From Miscanthus floridulus (Eukaryota; Streptophyta; Magnoliopsida; Poales; Poaceae), in contig NC_089584.1 of the NCBI RefSeq assembly GCF_019320115.1, positions 53,565,633 through 53,629,632 of the forward strand: 64,000 bases of DNA. Direction: 5' to 3'. The position numbers were made by a program, and so were the translations under genes. Positions 9,241 through 22,009 of the stretch are shown here, in pieces. Below the pieces are notes generated by a model. The model searched no databases and was not told the DNA's origin. It saw only the letters and a program-made list of their open reading frames with translations. Position 1 is the stretch's first letter. Each line of letters opens with the position of its first letter.

Positions 9241-10275
9241 GGACTCCTTCCTAGTGAGAGCTAGAATCTACAAAACCACCTTCACTTTGGCTACCCCCCT
9301 TAAGAAAAGATCTACTAGGGGACACAAAAAGGGTAGCTTGCACATTCTTCTAGATGAGCTAATTAGTATCAAGACATTCTGACATCCCAATGAGACTCTT
9401 GTGTATGGGCAAGGACAAGAAATCCAGAATTCCTCACGAGTAGAAAAATAACAGCGTAGTAAAACAGCCGGAACTCTCATTCTTTTAATCCAATGAAGTT
9501 GTAGCTTATGCCTTTGGAAAGTATATAAAATTCTCCACAACTTACTTATAGAACACTTTTCCAAATTCTACAGTTAAGTAGTAAAAAATAGTGCACAACA
9601 GAAACTACTCCAGATTTTAGACAACGCAGTTGCATCATCTTCTGATTTTCATAACTCCATAACCAAAATAGCTATCAAGGTGATTCTTATGGTCAGCGAA
9701 GGATATTGAAGTCTACTATTGTCCAGAATTTTCTCATAATTTTTTATCATCCAAAATCAGAGATATAAGCCAAATAGTGTAGGCTGCTTTGAAAGGCAGG
9801 ATAGGGAAAACAGAGGAAAACCATAACCCAACTATTTATTCTATTAATCCTTATATCTTAGGCCTATAAACTAAATGAAATTGTGGGAACACTCAACAAA
9901 ATCATTGCAGTCATTACAAAGATGCAAAACAATCATAAGCATAATGACAATTCAACAAAGCACTAAAGGTGCACAATTCAATCATTGACTCAACTTGCGA
10001 TACTATCATCCTCATTGTACTAGGGGTAACAATCCTAAGACTCGTCTTCAGATTACGCAAGAAGGTGGTGAGGGACACTTCCAAAATCATATCAAATCAA
10101 GGGGTGAAGGTGAGAACAAAGACTTTAAAATAAGCACCAAGGTAGAGATGAATAGCAAGGGTAGAGATATAGTAGAGAAGAAAATATCAAGCCTCATAGA
10201 GCAAGGGTTTTTGTAGCAACTTCTAAACCTTAGAATGACCAGTTTCTACTAGGCTCGTGTCCTACAATCAGTATT
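9241..10275 (-). other. untranslated leader of the minus-strand chromovirus remnant
   Basis: AT-rich stretch between gag and PBS. I see no convincing coding sequence; short ORFs here have no recognisable motifs. Confidence 0.5.
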
Positions 10276-10287
10276 GCTCTGATACCA
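10276..10287 (-). other. primer binding site (initiator tRNA-Met type)
   Basis: Minus strand TGGTATCAGAGC, complementary to the 3' end of initiator tRNA-Met, three bases from the LTR edge at 10291. It fixes the orientation of the remnant. Confidence 0.85.
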
Positions 10288-10290
10288 CTT

Positions 10291-10968
10291 TGTAGCACCC
10301 GGTTTTACGAAAAAACCAGATACGCCCCATATGTGAGCCTAGGAAATCAGTTCTCACATATAGCTACAAATAAGGGTAATGTTAATAGACAATGCTCAAT
10401 ATATAACGTAACTAGTATAGAGAATATAACCTTAGATAGAAAATAGTGGAAAGACAACTCTGATCTTCGAGTGAAGACACCAATCCACCGGGAAAACTGA
10501 CTGGTTGATCACAAGGCGAACTCCTCCAAACTCTAGCAATCTGGTACCCATCTAGGATTTTTTTTCTGAATATGTGAAAAATAAAGCAATCGTAAGTACA
10601 TATCGTACTCAACAAATATAACAGGGGTTCATGAGGCTCAAAAGACTGGCACTAGTTTAACTGCGATTAGCTTTTATTGAGTCATGATTTTAGCAATAGG
10701 GTGGCAACAAAGTTATCATAAGCCTATAAACACATGATCAGGTAAACATGAATAAAGAATAGCATAAACAGTAATCATTAGTGAGCATCTTCATAATCAG
10801 TATCATTAGTGTTCATCATCTATTCCATAAATGTTCCAAGGCCGCTCGTGACCGTGAGCATGGCTGATATACTAGCTTTACACTATGTAGAGGTTGTACA
10901 CTTTCACTGTGAGTCATGATTTACCCTTTCGCCCGAGGTAGCTAATCTCTTGACCCACTTCCAAGGAA
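10291..10968 (-). repeat. partial 5' LTR of chromovirus remnant
   Basis: Begins (plus reading) TGTAGCACCCGG next to the PBS. It is clearly homologous to the first 678 bp of the solo LTR that starts at 13326. The homology stops abruptly after CCAAGGAA at about 10968. Confidence 0.8.
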
Positions 10969-11152
10969 TCGATAACATAGATAGCAAAGTAATACCCCGT
11001 ATCTCTTTAGGCCCCATTTGGATCCTTGAATTGAATTCATTTTAAGAAACATAATTTAGACACATATTAACTAACCTAATATAGTTGTATATATATTATA
11101 TTTGTATATTATTGTTGGCTATACGAGAGAGATACTTATGTGTTGCATTTGT
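10969..11152. repeat. AT-rich MITE-like fragment
   Basis: Contains TAGGCCCCATTTGGATCC followed by GAATTGAATTC and an AT-rich run with TATATATTATATTTG. This resembles ends of small grass DNA transposons beginning GGGCCCTGTTTGG. The second end was not found, so it is a fragment or a diverged copy. Confidence 0.4.
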
Positions 11153-11499
11153 CACTACAGAATATCCACTTCTATGATGAATAATTTTCATCACTGAAGG
11201 AGTCAAATTCGTCATAGTTTTAGTTTTATGATGAATTTATGATGAAAAATGGTTCATCATAGAAGTCGCGTCACACTTCAACTTTCATGACGATTTCGAA
11301 AATATCGTCATAGAAGGGTCTTTATCTGTGTCAAAAAATAGATGGTCACAGAACTGTTTTGGCATGCGTGGTAGGTGACTGCCACGCTGGTGGACGCTTC
11401 CGTTGGAGATGCTTTCCATGTGTACATGCTATAGCTAGTTGTATTGGCGATGGTTGGGGTACGTGTCACCTTCTTATTGCACAACATGGCCATCTCTAG

Positions 11500-11870
11500 T
11501 TCTTGCACGTATCAGGTTCTTGCTGGACCACATGTCGGGTCCTAGTTCTTCTACATGTCAGTTTTGTATTGTCACACGTGTCATGTTGCGGTTGGATCAT
11601 ATGTCACTTCTTCATTGGACCATGTGTCGTATTTTTATTGGTCCACGTGGACATTTCTTATTCGACCATGAGTAATGGCACTGACCGTCCATGTTTCATA
11701 TTTTTATTCGGCCACATGGCTCGATGACTTCCTTCCACATGTCAGGTTTTAATAGTCCACGTGTCGTGTCCTAGCTATTTCACGTGTCATTGCACTGGTT
11801 CATCCATGTGTCACATTTTTATTTGATCATGTGGCCTGTACTAGTTCTACCACGTGGAGTACAATCAATT
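11500..11870. repeat. subterminal 23-bp tandem array with CACGTG-like cores
   Basis: About 16 degenerate units of 21-25 bp, each with a core such as ACGTGTC, ACATGTC or ATGTGTC followed by a T-rich TTTTTATTGG-like half. Core positions are near 11530, 11551, 11574, 11599, 11622, 11643, 11690, 11713, 11737, 11759, 11782, 11806, 11829 and 11852. Subterminal repeats bound by a TNPA-like protein are typical of CACTA elements. Confidence 0.75.
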
Positions 11871-12071
11871 CGTCATAGATGTAATTTGATATCATCACTA
11901 CTACACAGATTCACTACATAACTATTTAGCATGACAATCAAATAACAACGATTAATATTTCATATGTTAGCTCTGAACCACTAACAGAGTATCACCACAT
12001 CAAACCGGTATACGAGTCCACACATCAAACCGTCAAATGAGTCCACACATTAAACAACAAATGTTTACTAC

Positions 12072-13320
12072 ATCAAGCCATGGGAATTGAAGACTGAGAG
12101 TTACCAGAAGAGCTGAAGCGCGTGCATAGCTCACGGAGATTGTTGTACTCCTCCTATTTCCGTTTCTTGTATTCCTCCAACTCCCTTTTAGTCTTTTCTG
12201 TCTTCCTCTTCAGTTCATCCACTTGACCGATGAGGGCAGCGTAACTTTCTTGTTCAGCAGCAAGCTTTTCCCAAAGTGTTCTCTCCACCGATGTTTCTAT
12301 TCTGGTGGAGCTTTTCTAGATACCAACATTCTTCAAAAAAGGTTGCAGCCGCTTTTCTAGGAGGAGGCCTTGCCCTGGTAGAGGCAAAGGACCTTGCAAA
12401 CAACATCAACACTAGTCATTGGTTGCTGCCTATCAGCAATAGATTCTGCTTGCATAGTTTCCATAGCTTCCTACAAAATTTAATCAGTAAAACATTAGGT
12501 TACAGATAGTGTAAAAGGACTTCAATTGAAAACCTAAGGGATTGATTCATAACAAGTAATGCATAGGTCTTCCTCAGCCTACTACTGATAGAGATTACAT
12601 AAGCTTCAGTAGATTTTAGTAGATTTCCATAACACTAGACTTTTGCTATGTTTCCTTCTGTTATGGCAATGGCTTCGGTAGATTTCAAGGGAAGCAAAAG
12701 AAGGTACTTACAACTGCTGCTCTTGCAGCATCGCTTAGGCCCTTTTTGCTATTGGTATGGAAGTCCCTGAAGACTTCCACAGCATTAACATCTTCATCGG
12801 GTGGACCATTTTCTTCTTCAAGTCCTTGATTGTGTTCTATTGCCTCCTTTTTCTCTGTCTGTTCACATTGCACATGAGTTTTGATTTATATTTATACAAA
12901 GGTAAGAGTAACAATAAAACACAACCATCGCTTACAAATTTTTGCAGCTGAACAACATAGGAGCGAGATCCTATAGCCTGGTGGTACTACACTTTTGCAT
13001 GGTTTCACTTGTTCTTCTTAGATGTTTCCTATAGCTTCATTTGTGTTAGACTGCAGCACAAGTAGACCATAGCAAAACTAGACAAAAAATCGATGGGTTC
13101 ACAAACCTAGTTCTTAGCACTAGACAAAATCTCGACAAGTTCACACCACTATGCATTGTTCATGGACAAGACAGGAGAGGTCATATGGATCTGATCAATA
13201 GGGACACCATTGAAGTGTTTTTTCTTCAACCTATAGCATGTGTGCCATACCACAGACTACATTACATTTTGGCAAGCTTCTTTTGTTAGTGGGTGATCAC
13301 CATTAACGCACAGCCTTCGC
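12072..13320 (-). pseudogene. En/Spm (Ptta-type) transposon protein, C-terminal exons
   Basis: Read right to left. About 13320-13085 encodes WHTCYRLKKKHFNGVPIDQ, then MTSPVLSMNNA and CELVEILSSAKN, with TAG stops. About 12870-12700 encodes DVNAVEVFRDFHTNSKKGL, then SDAARAAV. About 12330-12072 encodes a Glu/Lys-rich coiled coil (LIGQVDELKRKTEKTKREL) with one TAG, ending SSIPMA and TGA at 12074-12072. These are the conserved tail motifs of the grass Ptta/En/Spm second ORF. Intervening AT-rich stretches are probably introns. The N-terminal part is displaced to 31219-31580 by later insertions. Confidence 0.8.
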
Positions 13321-15626
13321 TGCACTGTAGCACCTAGTTTTAAGAACAAAACCAGATACGTACCATATGTGAGCCCAGGAAGTCAATCCTCACATATAGC
13401 TGCAAATAAGGGTAATATCAATAGACAATGCTCAATATATAACGTACCTAGTATAAAGAATATAACCTTAGATAGCAAATAGCGGAAAGACAACTCTGAT
13501 CCTTGGGTGAAGACTCCAATCCATAGGGACAACTGACTGGTTGATCACAAGCCTAACTCCTCCAAACTCTAGCAATCTGATACCCATCTGGGATTTTTTT
13601 CTGAATATGTGAAAAATAAAGCAAGCGTAAGTACATGTCGTACTCAACAAATATAAAATGGGGTTAATGAGGCTAGAAAGGTTGACACCAATTTAACTGT
13701 GATTAGCTTTTATTGAGCATGATTTTAGCAATAGGGTGGTAACAAAGTTATCATAAGCCCATAAACACATGATCAGGTAAACATGAATAATGAATAGCAT
13801 AAACATTAATCATTAGTGAGCATCTTCATCATCAGTATCATTAGTGTTCATCATCTATTTCGTAAATGTGCCAAGGCCGCTCGTGACCATGAGCATGACT
13901 GATATACCAGCTTTACACTCTGTAGAGGTTGTACACTTTCACTGTGAGTCGTGATTTACCCCTTCGCCCAAGGTAGCTAATCTCTTGACCCACTTCCAAG
14001 GAAGGTTGGTAGGGTTCACTATGAAGCCTTTCAAATGTTCATCTAACAAGTTAGGGCTATTAGATTCACTCGACAAACAGATGTAGAGTGGCACAATAAC
14101 GTGCAGCAAATAGATATAGGAACCCCTTATCGAATGGCACAATTCCATCGCGGCTACACATAAGAGTAGAGGCTGTCCTATACCCGATTCGGCATGCCAT
14201 TCTTACGCCAATAAAGGTAACCACTAACAAGCTAAAAAAGGTCCTCATACTGAGCTAAAGCCAGAGCCATGTAGCCCTCATAGCTATACTATAAGTCCTA
14301 GATGATCACTTATAGATAAGTCCTTAGGGCGAGGAAGCTATAGCACCATAAAAACAACCCAATGTTCTAGCCCCTTATTCCTTGTTGCCAAAAAGCATCT
14401 TTTAGTGTTTATTGTATATACCATTAGTCAAGTTAGTTGAGCACTAGCATCATACTGCCCAATGCATAAACCCATAGGAATCAAGGTACAAGATAACAAA
14501 GTACTAGGAAATCTTTAGTTGCAGTCAAGGTAGATAGATGCAATATGAATTAAATGATTAAAGATGTATAGGACAACAAGGAAGGTCCCATGCTATACTT
14601 GCCTTAAACTGAGATCCTTCTTCTATTGAATTGTAACCTCCAAAGGACTTCTTCTGGATCACCAACTTCTTTTATATCACCAACGCAAAGCTCACCGACT
14701 GGACATGATCATAAAGCACCACACAAGCGTCGATGCAATCATACACGAAGCAAACAATAGATCTAAATTAGAATAGTACACCAAACATAAAATTAAGATG
14801 AAAAGTTTGTAAAACAAATCTATGTCTCGCTAGGAACACATAGACGCAAAAAGCACTCTGATCGGAGCTATAACGAAAAAGTTATGAATTAAACAAGATT
14901 TCCTTTAATAAAATAATAGATTAAATCTAACCTCGAATTTTAGAAGTTGAAAATATATTTAACAGTAGTATGAACATGTAAATTACGTAATTACAAATCT
15001 AACACAACTTGAACGGGTCAAATCAGAGTTAAAACGGAGAAGATATGGCCTAATGAATATAGTAGCAATTTTGTAAATAGATTAAACTTGATTTTTGAAT
15101 TTAAAATAAATAAAATCTGAGTTTAAACCGGCCATAGGACTGTGGGCATGAATAGGATAAAGGGCAGGGGCTCTTTAGAAAAATTTCCTACGAAGGGGTA
15201 TCTTCTAATCTAGGCTGTTGGAGCAAAGATGGACAACTACCGAGGGTTGGGAGGATTTCTCCGGTAGGCACAGTGTCTCCACTGCGGTGGTGGCCATTAA
15301 CGGCGGCGAGGAGCTCGCCAGCGTGCATGGGGAAATGCCTACAGGCCATGTTATGTCATGGGGAAGGCACTGGGAGAGAGAGAGAGAGGGGCACGGCAAA
15401 CTCACCTATGGTATTTTCGATGGTAGAGGAGGCACGGAGACGACGCGTGGTTTGGCGGCGCGACGTCGAATGGCGATGCTAGGTTTTTGGCTCGAAGTGG
15501 CGGCACTATGAGGTGGCGGTTACTCTAGAATGCTATAGGGAGGGCGGCACACTGCGGGCTTCGGTATTTAAGGCTAGGAAGCTGCTTGGAGCATAAGGCA
15601 AGGCGACACAGGGCGGACACAGACTC

Positions 15627-18600
15627 TAAAACGACCTGATTTCTGTGAAGGGAAATCCACAGAGTCGAAGTGTATTATGACCATTGTAGATCATATTACC
15701 CAAATTCCAGTCGAATACCACATCCATACAACGATAATATCAGAGTACAAATAGTGCGGAATTACATAAATTATTACATCGCCTCATTGGCGGAATCAAG
15801 AGTAACATTTATTCATAACAACTTGAAGATAAGATCGCCAAACTCGAGCGTAGGAACGAACCCCTCAACCATCAAACTCCTAAGAGCTATACTCCTCAGC
15901 AGAACCTGTGTGCCAAAATTTATCAGTACGATTTGTACTGGCCACTCCCACCCTATGAGCATTGCTTTGTGGAAATTGGATGCAAGTTGGATATAATCAA
16001 AAGGAACCTATAAGGCTAGGGTTTCCTATGTATTAGCATATCAAGTATATAATAACAGTTGGCCAAGTTTTAACACCATTCCCACACACATTCCACCTCA
16101 TTCCCTTCTAGAGCCAGGTTTTGATCCTGGGATTGATATACCACCATATCCATATCATCACCATACCATCGCTCAGTCGACAGGCCAACTCCCTCTCGGC
16201 ACTGTCTCATGGTCCGTAGCCCCTGGCTATGACCGACACTCTCTCACGGGGGAAGAAGAGAAGGACTCATCTCATTATCTAGTTTAAGCGAAACCTAGGA
16301 AAGGTCCATAGCCGACAAGTTAGCACATGTATTGATCGATCAACCATACACTCTGCAGAGGTTTTACATAACCACAAGGTCTGCCTTCCTCGCTGACCGT
16401 CGTCAACTAGGCTGATTCCGACCGCTTGCTAGCCTATGATAGTGACACTCTACCATTCAGCCCTTGTACACCCCAAGTTTAGTCTAGGGTGGCTGAAACT
16501 GTGAGTCTTGAGCCGGGTCCACAAGGTCTCCATGAAGTCTCAGAAGGGTGTGGGGAAATCCTCCGTGCCCCATACCTCCTTACACTGTTCGCTATCAACC
16601 TAGCAGTAGTGGCAATATCCTACCAAGTAGTTCGGCCGCCCCGCACCATATAGGGCGAGTGGTACGTAAGGCTTCCTGGTGAATCTGAGTACTAGTAAGT
16701 CCTTAGGGGTGACCAAGCCAGAATGTCTTCATTAGGGTTTCCATTTACCGTGCTACCATAGCACCTCCACCCTGGGTTCCTCCCATCATAGGTTCACACC
16801 CAGGGCCACCTCATATTCCATTTACCCACCACAGGTATCCATTTCCAGGGGTGCCCAGGTAGCACCCCACAGCAAGACTTGCCCTAGGCTTGTCGTATAT
16901 TCCAACTTGGTCGACACAACCCTCACCCTCCATGCACCCAAGTCACACACACAACACTCTCCCCATAGTCCAGATAACACCAGTTTCCACCACGCATCAA
17001 TGTAGTACAAGCGTAGTAGAAGTAATAAGCAATGAAATATAGCAGCAAGCGTGTGTCTAGCCTAATAGCAAGGTAGGCAGGGGTAAGGTTGTGTCAAGGC
17101 AAAGGCCATCAAGTAAGCATACTACCATGCAAGTCCTATCATAGTGTGAATATAACAATTAAGTAAAGCAATAACAGTTCTATATTAGCCATGCGTAATA
17201 GGTGCTACGAGGTTGGGTGGGATGTGGCACTTCAGTGAAGTTGTCTCCGTACTCCTCACGGTACTCTCGGTCCTCGTCCCTCTGGTTCTCCTCTGAGTCT
17301 GCAAACGATCGCATTATAGTTGCGTTAGTGACGTCTATAGAATAGGTCAAAAAGCAATGAAAATTCAAAAGAGCCAAATGCACTCAATCATGGGTTCATT
17401 GCATAGAGCTTGATTTTAGATGAGTTTTGGTCCTGGTCTTGTATTTTTCTGAGTTCGTAGGAATTAGTTATGAATTTCCAAAGTTTCAATCATTTCTGAA
17501 AATGGAAAAGGCTGAATTAATCCTGGGCTAACACGTGTCACACTGTGACTAGTCCACGTGGCTTGCTGACGCCAGCATGACGTCAGTATGGCATCATCTT
17601 CTTAGTTCCTAGCTAATAGGTGGGGTGCCGCTGACATCAGCTTGATGTCAGCACGACATCATCAACGTCATCAGTTCCGACAGGTGGGACCAAGGGCTCT
17701 TGGGTCACTGACATGTGGGTTCGGTCAAAGTCAACGTCAAGTCAATGGGTGAGTCAATGGTCAACGGATCATAGTCACTGACAGGTGGGGCCAGAGCTAC
17801 TGACGTCAGCAGCTGACGTCACCATGACATCATCATGATGTCACCTCAGCTATGTTTGTTACTGACAGTGGGACCTGTGTGACATCGTCATGACGTCGGC
17901 ATGATGTCACCCACTGACAAGTGGGTCTAGAGTCTCTGTGTTGCTGAGATGAGGGTCTGGTCAATCGATCAACGTTGACCGGTCAATGGTCAACACAGGC
18001 CGGGTCCAAACTAGGCTGGTTGGACCTGGATACGGGCTGGGCTTTGGCCCACCACGTGGCATGCTGTGGCGCTGCCACATCATAGCCTAGGGCCTCCACT
18101 AGGCTTCGGTCCACAGATCAGCCCACACAGCGTGGCTCATGGTGGACTTGTGTTCACAGTCCATGGACCGTAGGCTGGGTCTTCGGTGGACCGAGTCCAT
18201 CCATCTTTCCTTTGGCATGGTCTACGTGCACCGGTTGCATGTGTGTGTGGCCAGCGAGGGGAATTCCCCTGCTTCTTTCCCCAGCGTGTTCCCGCCAGTG
18301 GTGAGCTCACCGGCGAGCCCCTTTAGCGGCACAGGTGTGCAATTGAGGTGGGCAAAAGAGTCGCCAGGCCTCGGCGAGTGTAGTGGTGGGGTCAAGGTGG
18401 TGGCTAGGGCTTCCTAGGGCTCTGGCCATGGTGGTCGGTGGCTCGGCGTGGCGGTGCTCACCAGCGAGGCATCTAGGGGCAGTTCCAAGGGTCCTGGTGC
18501 CCCGTTTTCCTTCAGACGATTAGCGGGGAGGCATAGTGTAGCGTCGACGACGACCATAGGGTGTGGTGGAGTCCGCACGTGGTGGTGGTGCATGGTGGAG

Positions 18601-20003
18601 CTCCGCCCGAGGTCCGAGGCACGTGGCCAAGGCGCTACAGCTGGCTAACGGCTTCTTGGTCTATGCAGCTATCATCCAGGTGTCATGGCGGTGCTCTATG
18701 GCCACTTCCTAGTCTAGCGAGGTGGCCAGATGCGCATGCGGTGGCCGTGGCATGGCGGCAGCGTTGCGAGCACGGTGAGCGCGTGCCTTGCGATGGCGTT
18801 CCCAATGGGCTTGGAGAGGTCTCAGCCAAGGTGCTCACCGTGGTGTGCTTGGCGGTGCAGAGTGGCAGTGTGGCCGTGTAGCAGTGCGTGGTGCTGCGCC
18901 GGCCCATGGAAGAAGACGGTGGCACCTTCCTCTGTTCCGGCGACGGCGTCTTCTTCACCCGAACTCCCTTCCTCTTCTTACGACTCTCCTTTTCCCCAGC
19001 CCTCGGTGTGTGGTGGTGCAGTGGTTTTGCCACCCGGCAGCGGTGGGCTAAGGAACCCTAGGTCGCTCTGGGCATCATTTTATAGCCCCAAGGTCCAAGC
19101 TCACCAATGGCGGATGGGGCAGACGGCAGGCGATGCGCCGAACGCATCGGATGGTTCATAGGTGTAGGATAGTTGGCGTAGGGGTTGCGTGGGCGTGGTG
19201 CCAAGGGAACAAGGGCAGGTGATTTGCGTGACCCTAGGCCCACGCCTGCTACTTCGGTCGAGGCTCGGTCGGGAGGAGAAGCTGGCATGGGGAGGAAGAA
19301 GGCACTGTTGCCAGGGGTGGCTGACGCGTGGGGTTCAGTTGGCAGCGGCAGTAGGCGGGGCAAAAGGGCACGCTGGCGTGAGCGGCGTGTTGGGCCGGCT
19401 TGCTGGGCCTGGTGCTGCCGCGCGCAGGCTGGGCTGGTTAGTGGGCCGAGCAGGCCGAGCCGGCTACGACGCTCTTCTTCTTTTCTTTTTCTGTTTTGTT
19501 TTTCTTCTTCTTTATTTGAATTCAAATTTGATTTGGAGTTTGAATTCAAATCTAGTGTACCTCATCCATTGGATTATTAGATGTGAGGCCCACAACACTC
19601 TTATATATCTTAGGGACTTTATTTAGCTATTTTGTGTAACAAAAATTGTTGTAGTTTTGTTATACAAAAATAGAAATAGTTTTCACTTTAAGCATTTATT
19701 CTTTGGTTTGATTAATAATTACTTTATGGTTTATTACTTTAAAGGAGTTGTTAAGCATTGCGTAAAGCAAATGGAAATCTAAATCACAATTTGAGTTAAC
19801 AATGTATGCAACATTTTATTTGTTAGGATTTAAATAAACATAATTAACAAATGACATGCCATGCTCATGAAATTGTCTAGTTGGGTTACAACTAATGCAA
19901 CACCTAGCGTTGGCTCCTACAGATGTCACTCAACATTGCATGGGGTTAAAAACAAAAATTTTGTATTTGTGATTTTTGGTGTGTGGATTTTTGGGTTGTT
20001 ACA
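15627..20003 (-). repeat. 3' LTR of Tekay element (4377 bp)
   Basis: Plus reading starts TAAAACGACCTG and ends GGTTGTTACA. On the minus strand a TATATAA box at 19607-19601, about 400 bp from the LTR start, marks the likely promoter. The GC-rich middle (18050-19480) holds long ORFs that recur in the other LTR but have no recognisable protein. A dense TGACGTCA/GTCAAC region lies at 17557-17975. Confidence 0.93.
17557..17975. promoter_or_regulatory. cluster of TGACG(TCA) and GTCAAC motifs in LTR
   Basis: About a dozen TGACGTCA-like or TGATGTCA-like half-palindromes, plus several TTGAC/GTCAA words (for example GTTGACCGGTCAATGGTCAAC near 17973-17993). The same array is in the other LTR (28277-28700). 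TGACG is the core site of TGA-type bZIP factors and TTGAC that of WRKY factors. The cluster lies downstream of the predicted TATA box, so a role in transcription is only a possibility. Confidence 0.45.
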
Positions 20004-20016
20004 GTCCTACCCCTTT
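20004..20016 (-). other. polypurine tract of Tekay element
   Basis: Minus strand AAAGGGGTAGGAC directly precedes the 3' LTR start TGTAACAACCC. Confidence 0.8.
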
Positions 20017-20280
20017 AATAGAATCTCGTCCCCGAGATTAAAGCGTAACGTACTCTTCGAAGAGGTAAGGGTATTGTAGCCGAAGGTCAGACTCTTTCTC
20101 CCATGTTGCTTCTCTCTCAGTGTGATTGCTCCATTGGATCTTGCACATAGGAATAGTTTTGCTTTGGGTCTCTTTGGTATCTCTACCCAGAATTCGGATA
20201 GGATGTTCTTTATACTTAAGAGTATCTTGAATGCCAAGTGTATCAGTTGGAACTACTTCATCAGGCACTCTCAAACACTT
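20017..20280 (-). pseudogene. chromodomain at integrase C-terminus
   Basis: Minus strand 20274-20038 reads EHPIRILGRDTKETQSKTIP, then MCKIQWSNHTEREATWEKES and LRLQYPYLFEE, the typical chromodomain of Tekay-type chromoviruses. Such domains bind histone marks and steer integration. It continues the integrase reading after an interruption near 20288. No catalytic function. Confidence 0.88.
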
Positions 20281-20286
20281 GCGTAG

Positions 20287-21330
20287 CTATGAGACATGGA
20301 ATACGGGATGTACACCCGCTAATTCCTCAGGTAGCTCAAGTTTGTAGGTGAGTTTTCCAATCCTCTTGCAAATCTTGTATGGGCCCACAAATCTAGGGGC
20401 AAGCTTTCCTTTCACATGGAATCTGATAGTTCCATGTAGTGGGGATACCTTGAGATAGACGAAGTCTCCCACATTGAACTCAAGTTCTCTTCTTCTTTTG
20501 TTAGCATAGCTCTTGTATCGACTTTGAGCAATCCTCAAATTCTCCTTTACTTGAGCAACTCCTTCTTCGGCATCTTGAATCTTAGCGGAGTTAAAGAACG
20601 ATCTTTCCCCTGGTTGGGACCACATCAAAGGTGTCTTACAAGGTCTGCCATACAGAGCTTCAAACGGTGACATCTTGATACTGGCTTGGTAGTTGTTGTT
20701 GTAAGAGAACTATGCATAGGGTAGGTATTTCTCCCAATCAGAACCATAATTCAGTACACTAGCGCGAAGCATGTCTTCTAAGATCTGATTTACTCGTTTA
20801 GTCTGTCCATCTGTCTATGGGTGATAAGCGGTACTGAAATCAAGTTTGGTCCCAATGGACTTGTGCAGAGCTTCCTAGAATCAGGACACAAACTGAGGAC
20901 CATGATCAAATACAATACTAGAGGGAGCTCCATGCAGTCTGAGAATATGCTGAACATATAGATCTGCTAATTTTTTGGCATCGGTCTTGGTCTTAACTGG
21001 TACAAAGTGAGCAACCTTGGTCAAATGATCAACAATCACCCAAATGGAATCATTGCCTTTCTGTGAATGGGGCAATCCAACTATGAAATCCATGGATATG
21101 CTCTCCCATTTCCACTCAGGAACGTCAAGGGGCTTCAACAATCCTACAAGCCTTTGATGTTCAGCCTTGAATCTATTATAGGTGTCACATCATGCCACAT
21201 GTCCCGCAATGTCTATCTTCATGCCTGTCCACCAAAAGTGTTTCTTCAAGTCTTGATACATCTTTGAACCTCCAGGGTGAATAAAATACTTAAAATCATG
21301 GGCTTCTGACAGAATTTCCTCTCATAGTGC
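20287..21330 (-). pseudogene. integrase of Tekay element
   Basis: The zinc-finger tail is near 21210-21150 (FKAEHQRLVG). The core at 21141-20881 reads WESISMDFIVGLPHSQKG, then VIVDHLTKVAHFVPV and FDHGPQFVS, where the usual SDRG-type second Asp is FDHG. The C-terminal part 20673-20287 starts SPFEALYGRPCKTPLMW and ends LAGVHPVFHVS. Stops near 20880 and 20710 and frame changes break the reading. Confidence 0.9.
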
Positions 21331-21339
21331 TGGATCAGA

Positions 21340-22000
21340 AGGTACATAGATTCTATCCCTGAACTAGATGGTTCCTTGTTCATCTTCGTGGTGGTTGGTC
21401 TTGTAGCCTAGTTTCATCAGACCACGGAGATATTCGATCTCTTCACAATTTTTCTGAGCTTGATGGATGCGATCTGTGAGATCATACTGTATGCGGAGCT
21501 CATTCAACAAGCCATGCGATAGTATCTCAAGTTGGAAATCATCAATCTCTTCCTTGAGCTCAGGTAGTACGGATTCAGTGATCAAAGTGTGACAGTAACT
21601 CTTGCGACTGAGAGCATCTGCGACTACATTAGCTTTTCTCGGATGATAGTGAATTTCTAGGTCATAGTCCTTGATCAACTCTAGCCATTGGCGTTGCCTC
21701 ATATTCAGATCTTCCTGAGTGAAAAAGTACTTTAAGCTCTTGTGATTGGTATAGATATCACACTTGTTGCCTATCAAGTAGTGCCTCCAGATCTTCAATG
21801 CATGTATAACTGTAGCTAACTCAAGATCATGAGTGGGGGTAATGGTTCTCGTGTTCTTTCAACTATCGAGAAGCATAAGCTATCACTTTCCCACCTTGCA
21901 TCAATACACAGCCAAGTCCTTGACGGGATGCATCACAGTAGACCACAAAATCTTTACTGATATCAGGCAATGCTAGCACAGGAGTTGTGGTAAGCTTCTA
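21340..22000 (-). pseudogene. RNase H of Tekay element
   Basis: Minus strand 21798-21364 reads [20 protein letters not shown], then [20 protein letters not shown] and [16 protein letters not shown], the standard Ty3 RNase H end and connection. Upstream (about 21990-21800) the beginning of the domain is frame-broken near 21860. Confidence 0.88.
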
Positions 22001-22009
22001 TTTCAATTC

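Larger units (their letters stand above)
11153..13325 (-). mobile_element. CACTA (En/Spm) transposon, 3' portion
   Basis: Terminal CACTACAGAAT at 11153 is a CACTA-type end. Inside it lie a subterminal inverted repeat (11168-11181 / 11253-11266), a 23-bp repeat array (about 11500-11870) and, from 12072, a minus-strand gene fragment of the grass 'Ptta/En/Spm' family. The element is interrupted at 13325 by a solo LTR (TSD TGCAC) and resumes at 31219. The other terminus was not identified. Confidence 0.8.

Noticed and set aside
10276..10287. tRNA-like sequences at 10276, 26338, 39678 and 53460
   Set aside because: They are primer binding sites complementary to tRNA 3' ends, not tRNA genes.
11500..11870. 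CRISPR array
   Set aside because: The 23-bp units are degenerate and contiguous, without unique spacers, in a plant transposon; it is a subterminal tandem repeat.
18139..19626. Several long GC-rich ORFs on both strands, repeated at 28829-30285
   Set aside because: They lie inside the two Tekay LTRs, overlap in several frames and strands, match no family I know and differ by frame-breaking changes between copies; they are composition effects.
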